A stretch of DNA of 64,000 bases, taken from Planctomycetota bacterium. GTDB taxonomy: Bacteria > Planctomycetota > UBA1135 > JACQFD01. Position numbers and translations under genes: made by a program. Positions 24,458-33,161 of the stretch are shown here, piece by piece. Position 1 is the stretch's first letter. Each line of letters begins with the position of its first letter. The stretch lies in contig JACQFD010000040.1 in NCBI GenBank assembly GCA_016200225.1, forward strand, positions 89,284-153,283. The letters run 5' to 3'. The notes beneath the pieces were generated by a model. That model saw only the letters and a program-made list of their open reading frames with translations, was not told the origin of the DNA and did no database searches.

Positions 24458-25729
24458 TCAGCGCGCGCCGTCGCCGCAGAATACCTCGAGGGCCCAATGT
24501 AAATCCTCATTGTAGGTGCCCTCGAGCCACGCGGCGCCGCAACCCAGAATTTCAATAACTTTGCCGTCTTTTTCCTTGGATTTTCGCGCGCGGAAAAACG
24601 TCGTCAAATCCTTCGGATCGACGCCCCGCATCGTCACGAGCGCGTATGCGGCCGCGCCGCGAGCCTTCGGGTCGCCGTCGTTTTCTACTTTGGCTTTCAA
24701 CGTTTTTACAGTTGCCGCGTCGCCGTACGCCGACTCCGCGAGCGCCACGGCCGCGTTCGCGCGGACCGCGGGTTTTGTATCATTAAGACTTCTTTTTAAC
24801 AGATCTTTTCCAGTTTCGCTCGACCGCCCGCAGCGGCCGAGGCCGCGCACGATCGCTTTCTTTTCCTCGTCGTCGTGGGCCTTCGCCCAATATTTAACGA
24901 GCGGTTCGGCTCCGGCGGCCGCTCCCGGACCGCCGATCGCGCGCAACGCGGCCGCGCGCACGGCGCCGTTTTTCGATTCGAGTTGCGAAATCGCGACGTC
25001 CTGCAGCGCGCGCGAGCCGCATTCGGCCATCGCATTCAACAATTCGGCGCGTTGGCCGTCGTCCTTCGCTTCTTGTAACAATTTCTTGCGCGCGGCGTCG
25101 GCGGCGGAAAACTCGAGCGACGCGATGACCCGCATCGAACGCAGGCGCGTCAGGGAATCTTTATCATTGACGCGACCTAACAATTCCGACGGAACCACCG
25201 GATCGTTATCGAGCGACGCCGCCACGGTTTTGATAATTTCCGCGAGCTCGTTCGCGGTCGGATCGCCGAGACGGCGGGCGAGAACGGCGCCGTCGCTGCC
25301 GCGCAGCACGAGAAAAAGCGGGCGAACGGGAGGTTCCTGTCCGTCGAAGTAGCGCGCGACGACCTGTTTCTCGATTTCATTATGATGTTCGCAAAGCATT
25401 TGACCGAAGCGCGAGCAAACGCGATCCATCGGTTTTCCCTCGCGGTCGCTTCCGGTGTCGTTTTCGGAATGTTTACATGGCGAACCGATCACCATGCGTC
25501 CCTTCGACGCCGCGCGGCGCAGCGCGCGATGGCTCCAGAAAGCGCCGGATAAGTAGCTATGTCCTTCGCCCGGCCAGTCTTCGGGGAGCGCGACGACTAC
25601 AAATGCATTATCTCCTTTCGCCACGGTGAGCGCCTTTTCGAGACTCTGATCGAAAAGCAGCGGCGGCGGTTCCTCGTCTTGATAACAAAACGACGTGACG
25701 GCAAGAGCGCAAAAGGCGGCTAGGAGCAT
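24458..25729 (-). CDS. Secreted protein with thioredoxin-like N-domain and HEAT repeats
   Basis: 423 residues with signal peptide MLLAAFCALAVTSFC. Residues 25-170 look like a degenerate thioredoxin-like domain (NAFVVVALPEDWPGEG ... PPVRPLFLVLRGSDGAVLARR), as in many planctomycete proteins that pair this fold with HEAT repeats; no C-x-x-C is present. Residues 180-400 are HEAT-type repeats (KNGAVRAAALRAIGGPG, TKPAVRANAAVALAESAYG, GDPKARGAAAYALVTM). Probably a protein-binding scaffold. First gene of the minus-strand run leading to tRNA-Leu; divergent from the purC-mtnA fusion across 161 bases. Confidence 0.75.
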   Translation of the reverse strand: MLLAAFCALAVTSFCYQDEEPPPLLFDQSLEKALTVAKGDNAFVVVALPEDWPGEGHSYLSGAFWSHRALRRAASKGRMVIGSPCKHSENDTGSDREGKPMDRVCSRFGQMLCEHHNEIEKQVVARYFDGQEPPVRPLFLVLRGSDGAVLARRLGDPTANELAEIIKTVAASLDNDPVVPSELLGRVNDKDSLTRLRSMRVIASLEFSAADAARKKLLQEAKDDGQRAELLNAMAECGSRALQDVAISQLESKNGAVRAAALRAIGGPGAAAGAEPLVKYWAKAHDDEEKKAIVRGLGRCGRSSETGKDLLKRSLNDTKPAVRANAAVALAESAYGDAATVKTLKAKVENDGDPKARGAAAYALVTMRGVDPKDLTTFFRARKSKEKDGKVIEILGCGAAWLEGTYNEDLHWALEVFCGDGAR

Positions 25730-25890
25730 GGGTCCCTCATGTTTCGGCGAATCGTCCCGTGCGACGCGAGCGGCGAACCGTTCGCGCGCGTCGGGACGCG
25801 GGAGATTGTATCTCTACGCGGTACGGGTGGTTAAGTTGTCGTTGACGGGCGACAATTCCATTTGTTTTCGAAAAAATTTATAAATACTCC

Positions 25891-27891
25891 GTGAACGCGA
25901 TGCCACTCCCGCAACCGTACGCCACGCTTCCCGTCGCCGGGCGCGCGCCGCTGCGGTCCGGAAAAGTCCGGGATCTCTACGATTTCGGCGACGCGCTGCT
26001 GCTCGTCGCGAGCGACCGGATCTCCGCGTTCGACGTCGTGTTCCGCGAACCCGTGCCGGGCAAGGGAATTGTCCTGAACACGCTTTCCGATTATTGGTTT
26101 TCGGCGACGCGCCACATCATTAGCAATCACCGGATCACGAGCCGCGTCGAGGACATTCCATTGCTTGGCGCCGAAGATCGCGCGCGGTTGCGCGGCCGGG
26201 CGATGTATTGTAAGAAAGCGCCGCCGCTTCGTTATGAATGGGTCGTGCGCGGTTATTTGTCAGGTTCGGGCTGGAGCGATTATAAGAATGACGGAGCGAT
26301 TTGCGGTATTTCGCTGCCGAAGGGTTTGCGCGAGTCGGATCGCCTGCCCGAACCGATTCTGACGCCGACAACAAAAGAAGAGGCCGGCCACGACCGGCCC
26401 GTTGCGTTCGATCGAATCGAAAATGACCTCGGCGCCGAGCGCGCGCGCGCGATCCGATCATTCGCTTTGCGAATCTATCAATTCGCGTTCGAGCGCGCGC
26501 GGCGCATGGGAATTCTGATCGCGGATACAAAATTCGAATTCGGCGAGTCGAACGGCGAGATATTACTTATCGACGAGGCGTTGACGCCGGATTCGTCTCG
26601 GTTCTGGCCGGCCGACGCGTGGAAACCGGGCGGTCCGCAGCCGAGTTACGATAAACAATTCGTCCGCGATTATTTGTTAACCACCGGTTGGAACAAAACG
26701 CCGCCGCCGCCGCCGCTCCCGGCCGATATATTATTAAAAACCGCCGGCAAGTACGCGGAAATCTGCGAACGGCTGACGGCGCACGCCGCCTCGGCGTCGC
26801 CCGCGCCCGCCGTCGCACCGCTGCGCTTCGAAGGCGGCCCGGACGGAAAATTAATATTACTCGATCAGACGAAACTGCCCGCGGAGACCGTGGAATTGCA
26901 AATCGCGCGCGTCGACGAACTCGCGGCGGCGATTCATCGGTTGTCGGTGCGCGGCGCGCCCGCGATCGGGGTCGCGGGCGGCTACGGCGTCGTCCTTGCG
27001 CTTCGCGAATATATTCAAAAGCCGGATGTTCATAAAACTGAAATATTAAAATCGTTCGACGCGTCGGTAAATATTATTAAAAGCGCGCGGCCGACCGCCG
27101 TGAATCTCGCGTGGGGCGTCGACCGCGTCGCCGCGGTCGCGCGCGCCGCGCTCGCCGCGGGTTCCGTCGCACACGCGCTCGATCTCGCGCTCGCGGAAGC
27201 GCGCGCGATCGAAGCGGAGGATCGGAATTGTTGCGAACGGATCGGACGAATCGGCGCCGATTTATTAAATTTACAAAATGGCGCGTCGGTTCTTACGCAT
27301 TGCAACGCGGGCGCGCTCGCGACGACCGGAATCGGCACGGCGCTCGGTGTGATTTACACGGCCGCGGGCGACGGCAGGCGAATCATCGTATACGCCGACG
27401 AAACGCGTCCGCTGCTGCAGGGTTCGCGGCTCACCGCCTATGAATTGACGCGCGCCGGGATCGAAGTCCGCGTCGTAACCGACGGCATGGCCGCGCGCGT
27501 CATGAGTACGAACAAAATTTCCGCCGTGATCGTCGGCGCGGACCGAATCGCTCTAAACGGCGATACGGCAAACAAGATCGGAACGCAAGCGCTCGCAATT
27601 ATAGCAAAACACTTCGGCGTCCCCTTCTACGTGGCGGCTCCGCTCTCAACTTTTGACCCCACAATTCCCGATGGTAGTAAAATACCGATCGAGATGCGTT
27701 CGGGGGAAGAAGTTACAGAAATCGGGGGAATACGCACGGCGCCGTCCGGCACGGGCCAGTTCAATCCCGCGTTCGACGTCACCCCCGCCGCGTTGATTTC
27801 GGCGATTATTACAGAAGAGGGCGCGGCGTCGCCTCCCAACCGGGAAACCATTTCGGCGCTGCTCGCGCGGGGAAACATTAAAATTCATTGA
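25891..27891 (+). CDS. Fusion: SAICAR synthase (PurC) + methylthioribose-1-phosphate isomerase (MtnA)
   Basis: 666 residues joining two enzymes of different pathways in one uninterrupted frame. Residues 1-295 are PurC of the large (about 300-residue) class: LRSGKVRDLYDFG, SDRISAFDVV, PLRYEWVVRGYLSGSGW, TKFEFG, LIDEALTPDSSRFWP. It makes SAICAR from CAIR and aspartate in purine synthesis. An Ala/Pro-rich linker (about 297-310) follows. Residues 311-666 are a complete MtnA: SVRGAPAIGVAGGYG, HCNAGALATTG with catalytic C471, YADETRPLLQGSRLTAYEL, VIVGADRIALNGDTANKIGT with catalytic D551. MtnA isomerises methylthioribose-1-phosphate to methylthioribulose-1-phosphate in methionine salvage. Start could be GTG 25891 or ATG 25900. 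TATAAATA just upstream hints at a nearly leaderless transcript. Confidence 0.93.
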   Translation: MNAMPLPQPYATLPVAGRAPLRSGKVRDLYDFGDALLLVASDRISAFDVVFREPVPGKGIVLNTLSDYWFSATRHIISNHRITSRVEDIPLLGAEDRARLRGRAMYCKKAPPLRYEWVVRGYLSGSGWSDYKNDGAICGISLPKGLRESDRLPEPILTPTTKEEAGHDRPVAFDRIENDLGAERARAIRSFALRIYQFAFERARRMGILIADTKFEFGESNGEILLIDEALTPDSSRFWPADAWKPGGPQPSYDKQFVRDYLLTTGWNKTPPPPPLPADILLKTAGKYAEICERLTAHAASASPAPAVAPLRFEGGPDGKLILLDQTKLPAETVELQIARVDELAAAIHRLSVRGAPAIGVAGGYGVVLALREYIQKPDVHKTEILKSFDASVNIIKSARPTAVNLAWGVDRVAAVARAALAAGSVAHALDLALAEARAIEAEDRNCCERIGRIGADLLNLQNGASVLTHCNAGALATTGIGTALGVIYTAAGDGRRIIVYADETRPLLQGSRLTAYELTRAGIEVRVVTDGMAARVMSTNKISAVIVGADRIALNGDTANKIGTQALAIIAKHFGVPFYVAAPLSTFDPTIPDGSKIPIEMRSGEEVTEIGGIRTAPSGTGQFNPAFDVTPAALISAIITEEGAASPPNRETISALLARGNIKIH

Positions 27892-27954
27892 GAAGTATAT
27901 TTACATTTTAAACGGTCGGAAACACAACTTTGCGATAGCAACAAAAAGGGTCCC

Positions 27955-28209
27955 ATGAAAGTCAATGCTAAAAAGAAGGAAAACGGTCACGTCGCGAGCG
28001 GTGCGGGAAGCCCGCGCATGCAGGACGCCATGGGAACATGGCAATCCGGCTCGCCGCAAAAACCCGACGAAATGTCGCAGGACGTTTTGGATTTCCTGAA
28101 GGCGCTCGACGACTATCGCAATCGATATAATAAAAAATTCCCGTCGTGGTCCGAAGTTCTCGGAATTGTACATTCGCTCGGCTATCGAAAAGTAGCAAAG
28201 CCCGGATAA
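27955..28209 (+). CDS. Small conserved protein with W-S-E-V-L...G-Y-R-K tail
   Basis: 84 residues: a basic, disordered N-terminus, then a compact helical C-terminus (DVLDFLKALDDYRNRYNKKF, then P-S-W-S-E-V-L-G-I-V-H-S-L-G-Y-R-K-V). I have the impression that short proteins with this tail recur in planctomycete genomes, but I cannot assign a function. It is 63 bases downstream of the purC-mtnA fusion on the same strand and is followed by intergenic element copy A. Confidence 0.7.
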   Translation: MKVNAKKKENGHVASGAGSPRMQDAMGTWQSGSPQKPDEMSQDVLDFLKALDDYRNRYNKKFPSWSEVLGIVHSLGYRKVAKPG

Positions 28210-28376
28210 GCTCCGGCGCCGCATGGCGCTTTACACCTGGCGCCGCGGGGCGCATTCACTTTCGTTAATAATTATTATTTATTATTTTTTTATATAATAT
28301 TTAATATATTTCTCCGATCGCCGGCAATTGTTCCGGCGCTCAGACAGGTCTTCGCGCGGAACCACCGCCGGCGATC
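28210..28376 (+). repeat. Intergenic element, copy A: GC hairpin, A/T tract, conserved 20-mer in a long hairpin
   Basis: Order: a GC-rich inverted-repeat block with GGCGCTTTACACCTGGCGCC (28224-28243); about 50 bases of nearly pure A/T (28262-28312); then the 20-mer GTTCCGGCGCTCAGACAGGT (28330-28349). The 20-mer is enclosed by a perfect 10-bp stem GATCGCCGGC (28316-28325) / GCCGGCGATC (28367-28376) with a second inner stem. The same arrangement recurs at 63.77 kb with the 20-mer matching at 18 positions. It lies between convergent genes; it could be a terminator plus promoter, a small RNA gene or a small mobile repeat. Confidence 0.55.
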
Positions 28377-28442
28377 GTTGGGGATTTGGGGTTTGAAACA
28401 AGAATATGAATGTTGCGCGCGTAGGGCACGCGGCGCGCGCAG

Positions 28443-29951
28443 CTATGGAAGCCGAATGACGACGGCGTTTGTAGTATCTTCGATGATGTTTGTGGCGACG
28501 TTAAACATCCAACATTGGATGGAGAACGTGGAACCGGGCGGGAGCGAGGACGGAATGGTGGCGAAGCCGACATAAGTAAATGATGGACCCACGGGATCGA
28601 TCGGCGTGTATCCGCAACCGGGCGGGCATAAAATTGTGCGCTGTTCGCAAGTAATACCGGTCGGCGACACGTAGGGCGTCGCGCCGCCGAGATTGACCAT
28701 GTTTCTGCCGAGTACGGCGGTGGGATTGATCGCGCTATTGTAAAGTGACACGCAGGGGCCGGACTCCGCGATTCGAATCGCCGCGAATTCCGCGGAGTTT
28801 AACAAAACACAAAGATTAAAAAAAGTCGGAAGATCCGTGCCGAGCCAGAGGGCGAAATTGTGATTTCCAGGATCAATCTGCGCGCCGGTTCCAGGCGGGC
28901 ATCCCGAGGTCAATGCACAAAAGTCATCGATCCACTTCGCGACTTTTTCTTCATAAATCGGCGCGGGGCCGCTGTTCCAAGCCTCCGGGACCGGATTCGT
29001 CGCGCCGGCGCAAATGTAGTCTCCGGAATAGACGACCAGCGGGGTGAACCAGACGTTCGATGGATAATTAGCATTTCCGGTGTACGATACGACGTCGCCC
29101 ACGGATGGAAAGATCGCGCCGCGGCCGTCGTCGTACATTAACGAAAACGGCGGCGGCCCTCCGCCGCCGCCCGGGATGGACGATCCGCTCGTTAATATCT
29201 GGGAATTGCGAACGGGCTGGATCAGTGAATTATCAAAAAGATACGTAACCACGAATTCGGACGAAATCAGGTTGCCAGAAAATGTAATATTTGGAATCAC
29301 GGATGTGACTCCGGCCGTCGTTCTGAAACCGGAAAAGCTGAGGCCGCCGATCGACGGGTCGGTCGGTTCGTTCGTCGTTCCTACAATTTCAAGATCGTTT
29401 CCATCGCCGCATTTGGATTCATAATCCGCTATGACAAATGCAAGACTGTTGCCGGCGGGCGTACTTCCGGGAACGGATACCGCGGCGGGCAATAAATAAC
29501 AAACCCGGTATACGGGCGCGCCGGCCGTTCCACCGGGAATTACGTTCGCGATCGCCGGAATGTGTACATAAACAATATTTCCGGGGATGTTCCGGAGCGG
29601 ATGCGCGGGATCGGGTACGGAATTGCGAAGTTCGAGCGCCGGGAGGTCGAAAGCCGCGGGAACGAGGTTCGTATAACTAAAATTAATTTCGAATCCGCGA
29701 AAATTAAGTTCCCGTTTCCGGTCGACGCCTCCATGGAAATAAGTAGTAAGTTCCGGCGGCAGCCCCTGCCATGCGATATTTCCAACCTGTCCGGCGGGAA
29801 ATCCGTTTCCAATACTCCAATTTACAAAATCGATGCCCGATGAATTCCAAACGCCGATCGGCGCCGTCGATTGAATCGCCTGCGCGGCGGCCGTCGTCCG
29901 CATGGATACAATTGCAATGATAAGAAACAAACCGGCGCGAATCGGAGTCAT
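28443..29951 (-). CDS. Secreted protein of unknown function with planctomycete-style tail
   Basis: 502 residues from ATG 29951, directly followed by the signal peptide MTPIRAGLFLIIAIVSMRTTAAA. The body is rich in Pro, Gly and aromatic residues (WSIGNGFPAGQVGNIAWQGL; VVSYTGNANYPSNVWFTPLV) and holds several cysteines, suggesting a disulfide-stabilised extracellular beta-rich protein. The last 60 residues (GFATIPSSLPPGSTFSIQCW) match the short beta-sandwich tail seen at the end of the 12.3 kb and 15.0 kb proteins. No catalytic motif recognised. It ends convergent to the small gene and element A, 115 bases downstream of the sigma-fusion gene's stop. Confidence 0.72.
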   Translation of the reverse strand: MTPIRAGLFLIIAIVSMRTTAAAQAIQSTAPIGVWNSSGIDFVNWSIGNGFPAGQVGNIAWQGLPPELTTYFHGGVDRKRELNFRGFEINFSYTNLVPAAFDLPALELRNSVPDPAHPLRNIPGNIVYVHIPAIANVIPGGTAGAPVYRVCYLLPAAVSVPGSTPAGNSLAFVIADYESKCGDGNDLEIVGTTNEPTDPSIGGLSFSGFRTTAGVTSVIPNITFSGNLISSEFVVTYLFDNSLIQPVRNSQILTSGSSIPGGGGGPPPFSLMYDDGRGAIFPSVGDVVSYTGNANYPSNVWFTPLVVYSGDYICAGATNPVPEAWNSGPAPIYEEKVAKWIDDFCALTSGCPPGTGAQIDPGNHNFALWLGTDLPTFFNLCVLLNSAEFAAIRIAESGPCVSLYNSAINPTAVLGRNMVNLGGATPYVSPTGITCEQRTILCPPGCGYTPIDPVGPSFTYVGFATIPSSLPPGSTFSIQCWMFNVATNIIEDTTNAVVIRLP

Positions 29952-30066
29952 GTTAATATACCTGTTGTTATGTATATCGCGAACCGCTGGCGACGCCCGC
30001 CCCGAAGTTCCGATCACGCCAATCTACTCCGACCACGCTTTATTGCCCGAAAAAATTCGAGAACGA

Positions 30067-33048
30067 TCATCTCACGCGCACGTCCGTCGACGGCAGCCAT
30101 TCGTCCTCGCGGGAAACAGTAAAGATTGCATTTCCCGTGCGGCCGTCGTCGGCGACCGCGTGAATTTTGTAGTTTCCGGCCGCGAGCGTCGTCATCCAGG
30201 AAATCCGGGCGGAGAATCGATCGGAAATGATGTCGCGGGCAAGAATCGTCGCGCCCGAGGAGTCGTCGATCGTCGCCGTGATTTGGCGCGGCGCTTCCGC
30301 GCCGGCCTCGGCGAAAAAGTTAAATACGTGTCCCGCGCCGGGCCGCGTTTTGATCGTTAATGTCGTCGTCTCCCCCGACCGGATTTCAAACGATTCGCGC
30401 GTTGCGACAAATCCAGAATGGCTGGATGGAAATATTTCATATTCTCCCGGACTTGCTTCGTTAATATATAATTGCCGGCCGGCGACCGCGAGATTCCCGG
30501 GCTTGCGCATCTCCTCCGGTCCCGCGGACGCCCCGCTCTTGGGTACAATGACGAAATCGTAGGGACTGAGTCGGCGATTTCCGCGCGGGTCGAATGATAT
30601 ATTAATTTCGAGGCGGCCCGGCCGTGGAAGTGTTATGTCGCCGAGATCGAGAATTTGTTTATCCGCAAGATTCGCGTCGCCGATCCAGCGCCCGAAACCG
30701 TCGCAGTCCGCGTAGATATGATATTTGCCGGCGGGCGCCGGCGCCGATTCGAACGCGCCGTCGCGGAGGTTGGACGTCGGAAGCGGACCGTCCGAGATGA
30801 AATATACTTTTCCACCGCGCGCGGGAGCCCCCGTCGCGTCGACGAAGCGTCCGCGAATGCGCGCGGTTTTTTCCTTAATATTATGAACCGTAATCTGCAA
30901 TTCGGGTTCGCCGGGGCAGACGCGAGGAACCGACGTTTCGACCGACGTCTCGAGCCTGAGAGGCGCCACGATCGTCAATGTATACAATGCCGGCGGACAA
31001 TCTGAAATTACAAATCGCCCCTCGCCGTCCGTCGACGCGGAGGCGATCGACGACCCGCCGCCGATCGACGTCATCAGTCCCGGCTTATAACTATTTGCAA
31101 CGTAGGCGGTGAGCCCCGCGAGCGGTTTTCCGTCGGCGTCGCGCACGCGGCCGCGGATTTCGCCGGTCGACTTGACGATCAAATCCCGACTCACTTCCTT
31201 CTGCGTGCCCGGAACGACCCATGCGACGGCGCCGCGATCTTCGTCGATTTTTTCGTATGCATGTAACAAAACCGGCGCGCGCGGCGCGTCGCGGAATATA
31301 TAACTTCCGTCGGCGGCGGCGCGCGTTCGAACGTTCATAAAATCCGATCCCGGGCCGGTCGCGGTGTGAAGCATGGCGACGGCGGCGCCCGCCAGCGGTT
31401 TACCCGATTCATTGTATACGGTTCCGCGGATCGTCACGCCGCGCAGGAGGCGGACTTGTAAATGTTGTGTTTCGCCCGCGGCGAGCGTCGCGTCGCCGTC
31501 CCACGGCGCGTAGCCGGCGGCGCGCACTTCCACGCCGGTGGTGCCGTCCCCGAGTCCGGCGCACGAGAATGCGCCTTTTTCATTGGTAATAAACTCCTGC
31601 GGCGGCGGACCTGCGCGAAGCGCGGTTTCCGTGTATTGATAAGTTGCGGGATAGCTCGGACCCGCGCGCACGCGGGCGCCCGCGACGGGCGCGCCGTCTT
31701 CGTTTGTAACAATTCCGTCGAGCGGCGCTTCCGCGCGTTCCAGTTGGATTCGTATACTTTGGGCGCCGGCGGCGCTCTTTTCGATAATATACTGATTCGA
31801 AAATACAAAACCTTTCGCGCGCGCGGCGACGTGGTGTCCGTCGTGGACGCATTCGACGATGAAGCGCCCTTCGGCGTCGGAAGTTGTAATAAATCGCCCG
31901 AGCGAAGTATTGCCATAATCCGAAAGCCAGATTTCCGCGCCCGCGACGGGCGCGTTCGCCGGCGAAACGACGCTGCCGATCACGTAAACGCCGTCGGGAA
32001 TATATAACTTCTCCCTTCGCTGCTCCCCCTCCGAGAGTTCAATTTTAACATTTCCCCCGCGATCCGCGTACGCGACGTGCGTCCCCGGCCGCAGGTCGCG
32101 GACGCTCGCGCGTCCCGTCGAATCGGTAATAATAAAAAAAGCGTCGAGCCGCGGATCGCTTGCATTGAACGGGACGATCTTGATCCCAATATTCGCGGCG
32201 GGCCGCCCGGTTTTTTGATAAACTGCCTCCAATTCGATCGAGCAGTCCTTTGCGTCGGCCAGGCGTTCGCGGACGGCTCCGCTGTCGGGTTCGCGATCGG
32301 GCGCCGACGCCGTTGCGACGATTGTCATTTCTTGCGCCGTGGCGGGTTCGAGCGATTGCGGCGGCGCCGCGCCGCCGCTGCGCGGAAAATTAAAATAAAC
32401 GATCGCGCCGAGCGCGAAGACTAAACATATCGCGACGGCTCCCGCGGCGATCTTCGTTTTTGTAATCATTAACATGGTTCCCGCAAGGCACTCTTGTTGT
32501 AAGAACGCCATGGGCGCAATCGCGGCGCGCCAATCGGCCGCATGATCCGCGACGCCGTCCGTGTCGAGGCGTTGTTTTAATATTTCGATCCCGCGCTTTA
32601 TGCGCGAACGTACCGTTTCGAATGGAATATTAAGTTTACCCGCGATTTCAGGAACCGGCATTCCCTCGTAATAATGCAACAAGACCGCCGTCCGCGCGGG
32701 TTCGGGGAGCGCGAACACGGCTTCCGCCAGACGGCGGCGCATCGATTCGCGTTCATACAATTCTGCCGCCGACGGCGCCGCGGTTTTCGATTTTTGATAA
32801 TATACTTTTTCCCGTTCGCGGCGGCTGTCGCGCGCACGCCTCGCGTCGATCCAGCAATTCCGCGCGGCGCGGACGATCCACGCGCGCCACGAGGCGGCAT
32901 TCAAACCCGGCCGGCGCAGCATCGACGCCCACGTTTCCTGCGCGACGTCCTCGGACGCGTGCGAATCCCCGGTGAGCGCGTGCGCAATCGCGCGCAGGAA
33001 CGCATCTTGTTCGAGTAGCAACGGAAGGTTCTCCGGACGGATTTGCAT
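30067..33048 (-). CDS. ECF sigma factor fused to a transmembrane helix and large extracytoplasmic region
   Basis: 993 residues from ATG 33048 (MQIRPENLPLLLEQDAFLRA). Residues 1-75 carry sigma region 2 (SHASEDVAQETWASML, WRAWIVRAARNCWIDARRA) and about 100-160 region 4 (ALPEPARTAVLLHYYEGM, PEIAGKLNIPFETVRSRIKR). A single membrane helix follows at about 200-220 (KIAAGAVAICLVFALGAIVY). Beyond it are about 770 residues with repeated carboxypeptidase-regulatory/Ig-like units (AVYQKTGRPAANIG, GIVTNEDGAPVAGARVRAG, VYNESGKPLAGAAVAM, VRDADGKPLAGLTAYV, FVDATGAPARGGKVYF), about 80 residues apart. The topology implies DNA-binding inside, repeats outside. No anti-sigma gene is adjacent. How the sigma part reaches DNA (cleavage, or direct action at the membrane) is not shown. 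Confidence 0.88.
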   Translation of the reverse strand: MQIRPENLPLLLEQDAFLRAIAHALTGDSHASEDVAQETWASMLRRPGLNAASWRAWIVRAARNCWIDARRARDSRREREKVYYQKSKTAAPSAAELYERESMRRRLAEAVFALPEPARTAVLLHYYEGMPVPEIAGKLNIPFETVRSRIKRGIEILKQRLDTDGVADHAADWRAAIAPMAFLQQECLAGTMLMITKTKIAAGAVAICLVFALGAIVYFNFPRSGGAAPPQSLEPATAQEMTIVATASAPDREPDSGAVRERLADAKDCSIELEAVYQKTGRPAANIGIKIVPFNASDPRLDAFFIITDSTGRASVRDLRPGTHVAYADRGGNVKIELSEGEQRREKLYIPDGVYVIGSVVSPANAPVAGAEIWLSDYGNTSLGRFITTSDAEGRFIVECVHDGHHVAARAKGFVFSNQYIIEKSAAGAQSIRIQLERAEAPLDGIVTNEDGAPVAGARVRAGPSYPATYQYTETALRAGPPPQEFITNEKGAFSCAGLGDGTTGVEVRAAGYAPWDGDATLAAGETQHLQVRLLRGVTIRGTVYNESGKPLAGAAVAMLHTATGPGSDFMNVRTRAAADGSYIFRDAPRAPVLLHAYEKIDEDRGAVAWVVPGTQKEVSRDLIVKSTGEIRGRVRDADGKPLAGLTAYVANSYKPGLMTSIGGGSSIASASTDGEGRFVISDCPPALYTLTIVAPLRLETSVETSVPRVCPGEPELQITVHNIKEKTARIRGRFVDATGAPARGGKVYFISDGPLPTSNLRDGAFESAPAPAGKYHIYADCDGFGRWIGDANLADKQILDLGDITLPRPGRLEINISFDPRGNRRLSPYDFVIVPKSGASAGPEEMRKPGNLAVAGRQLYINEASPGEYEIFPSSHSGFVATRESFEIRSGETTTLTIKTRPGAGHVFNFFAEAGAEAPRQITATIDDSSGATILARDIISDRFSARISWMTTLAAGNYKIHAVADDGRTGNAIFTVSREDEWLPSTDVRVR

Positions 33049-33161
33049 CGTTGAATACGACGGAGCGCGGTGAAAAAGCGGTGACGCAAACTTCGGCGGC
33101 ATCGGCCCGGAATTCGCGCCGGCGTTGCGGAAATCGTAAATTGATGATCCAACAAACCGCC

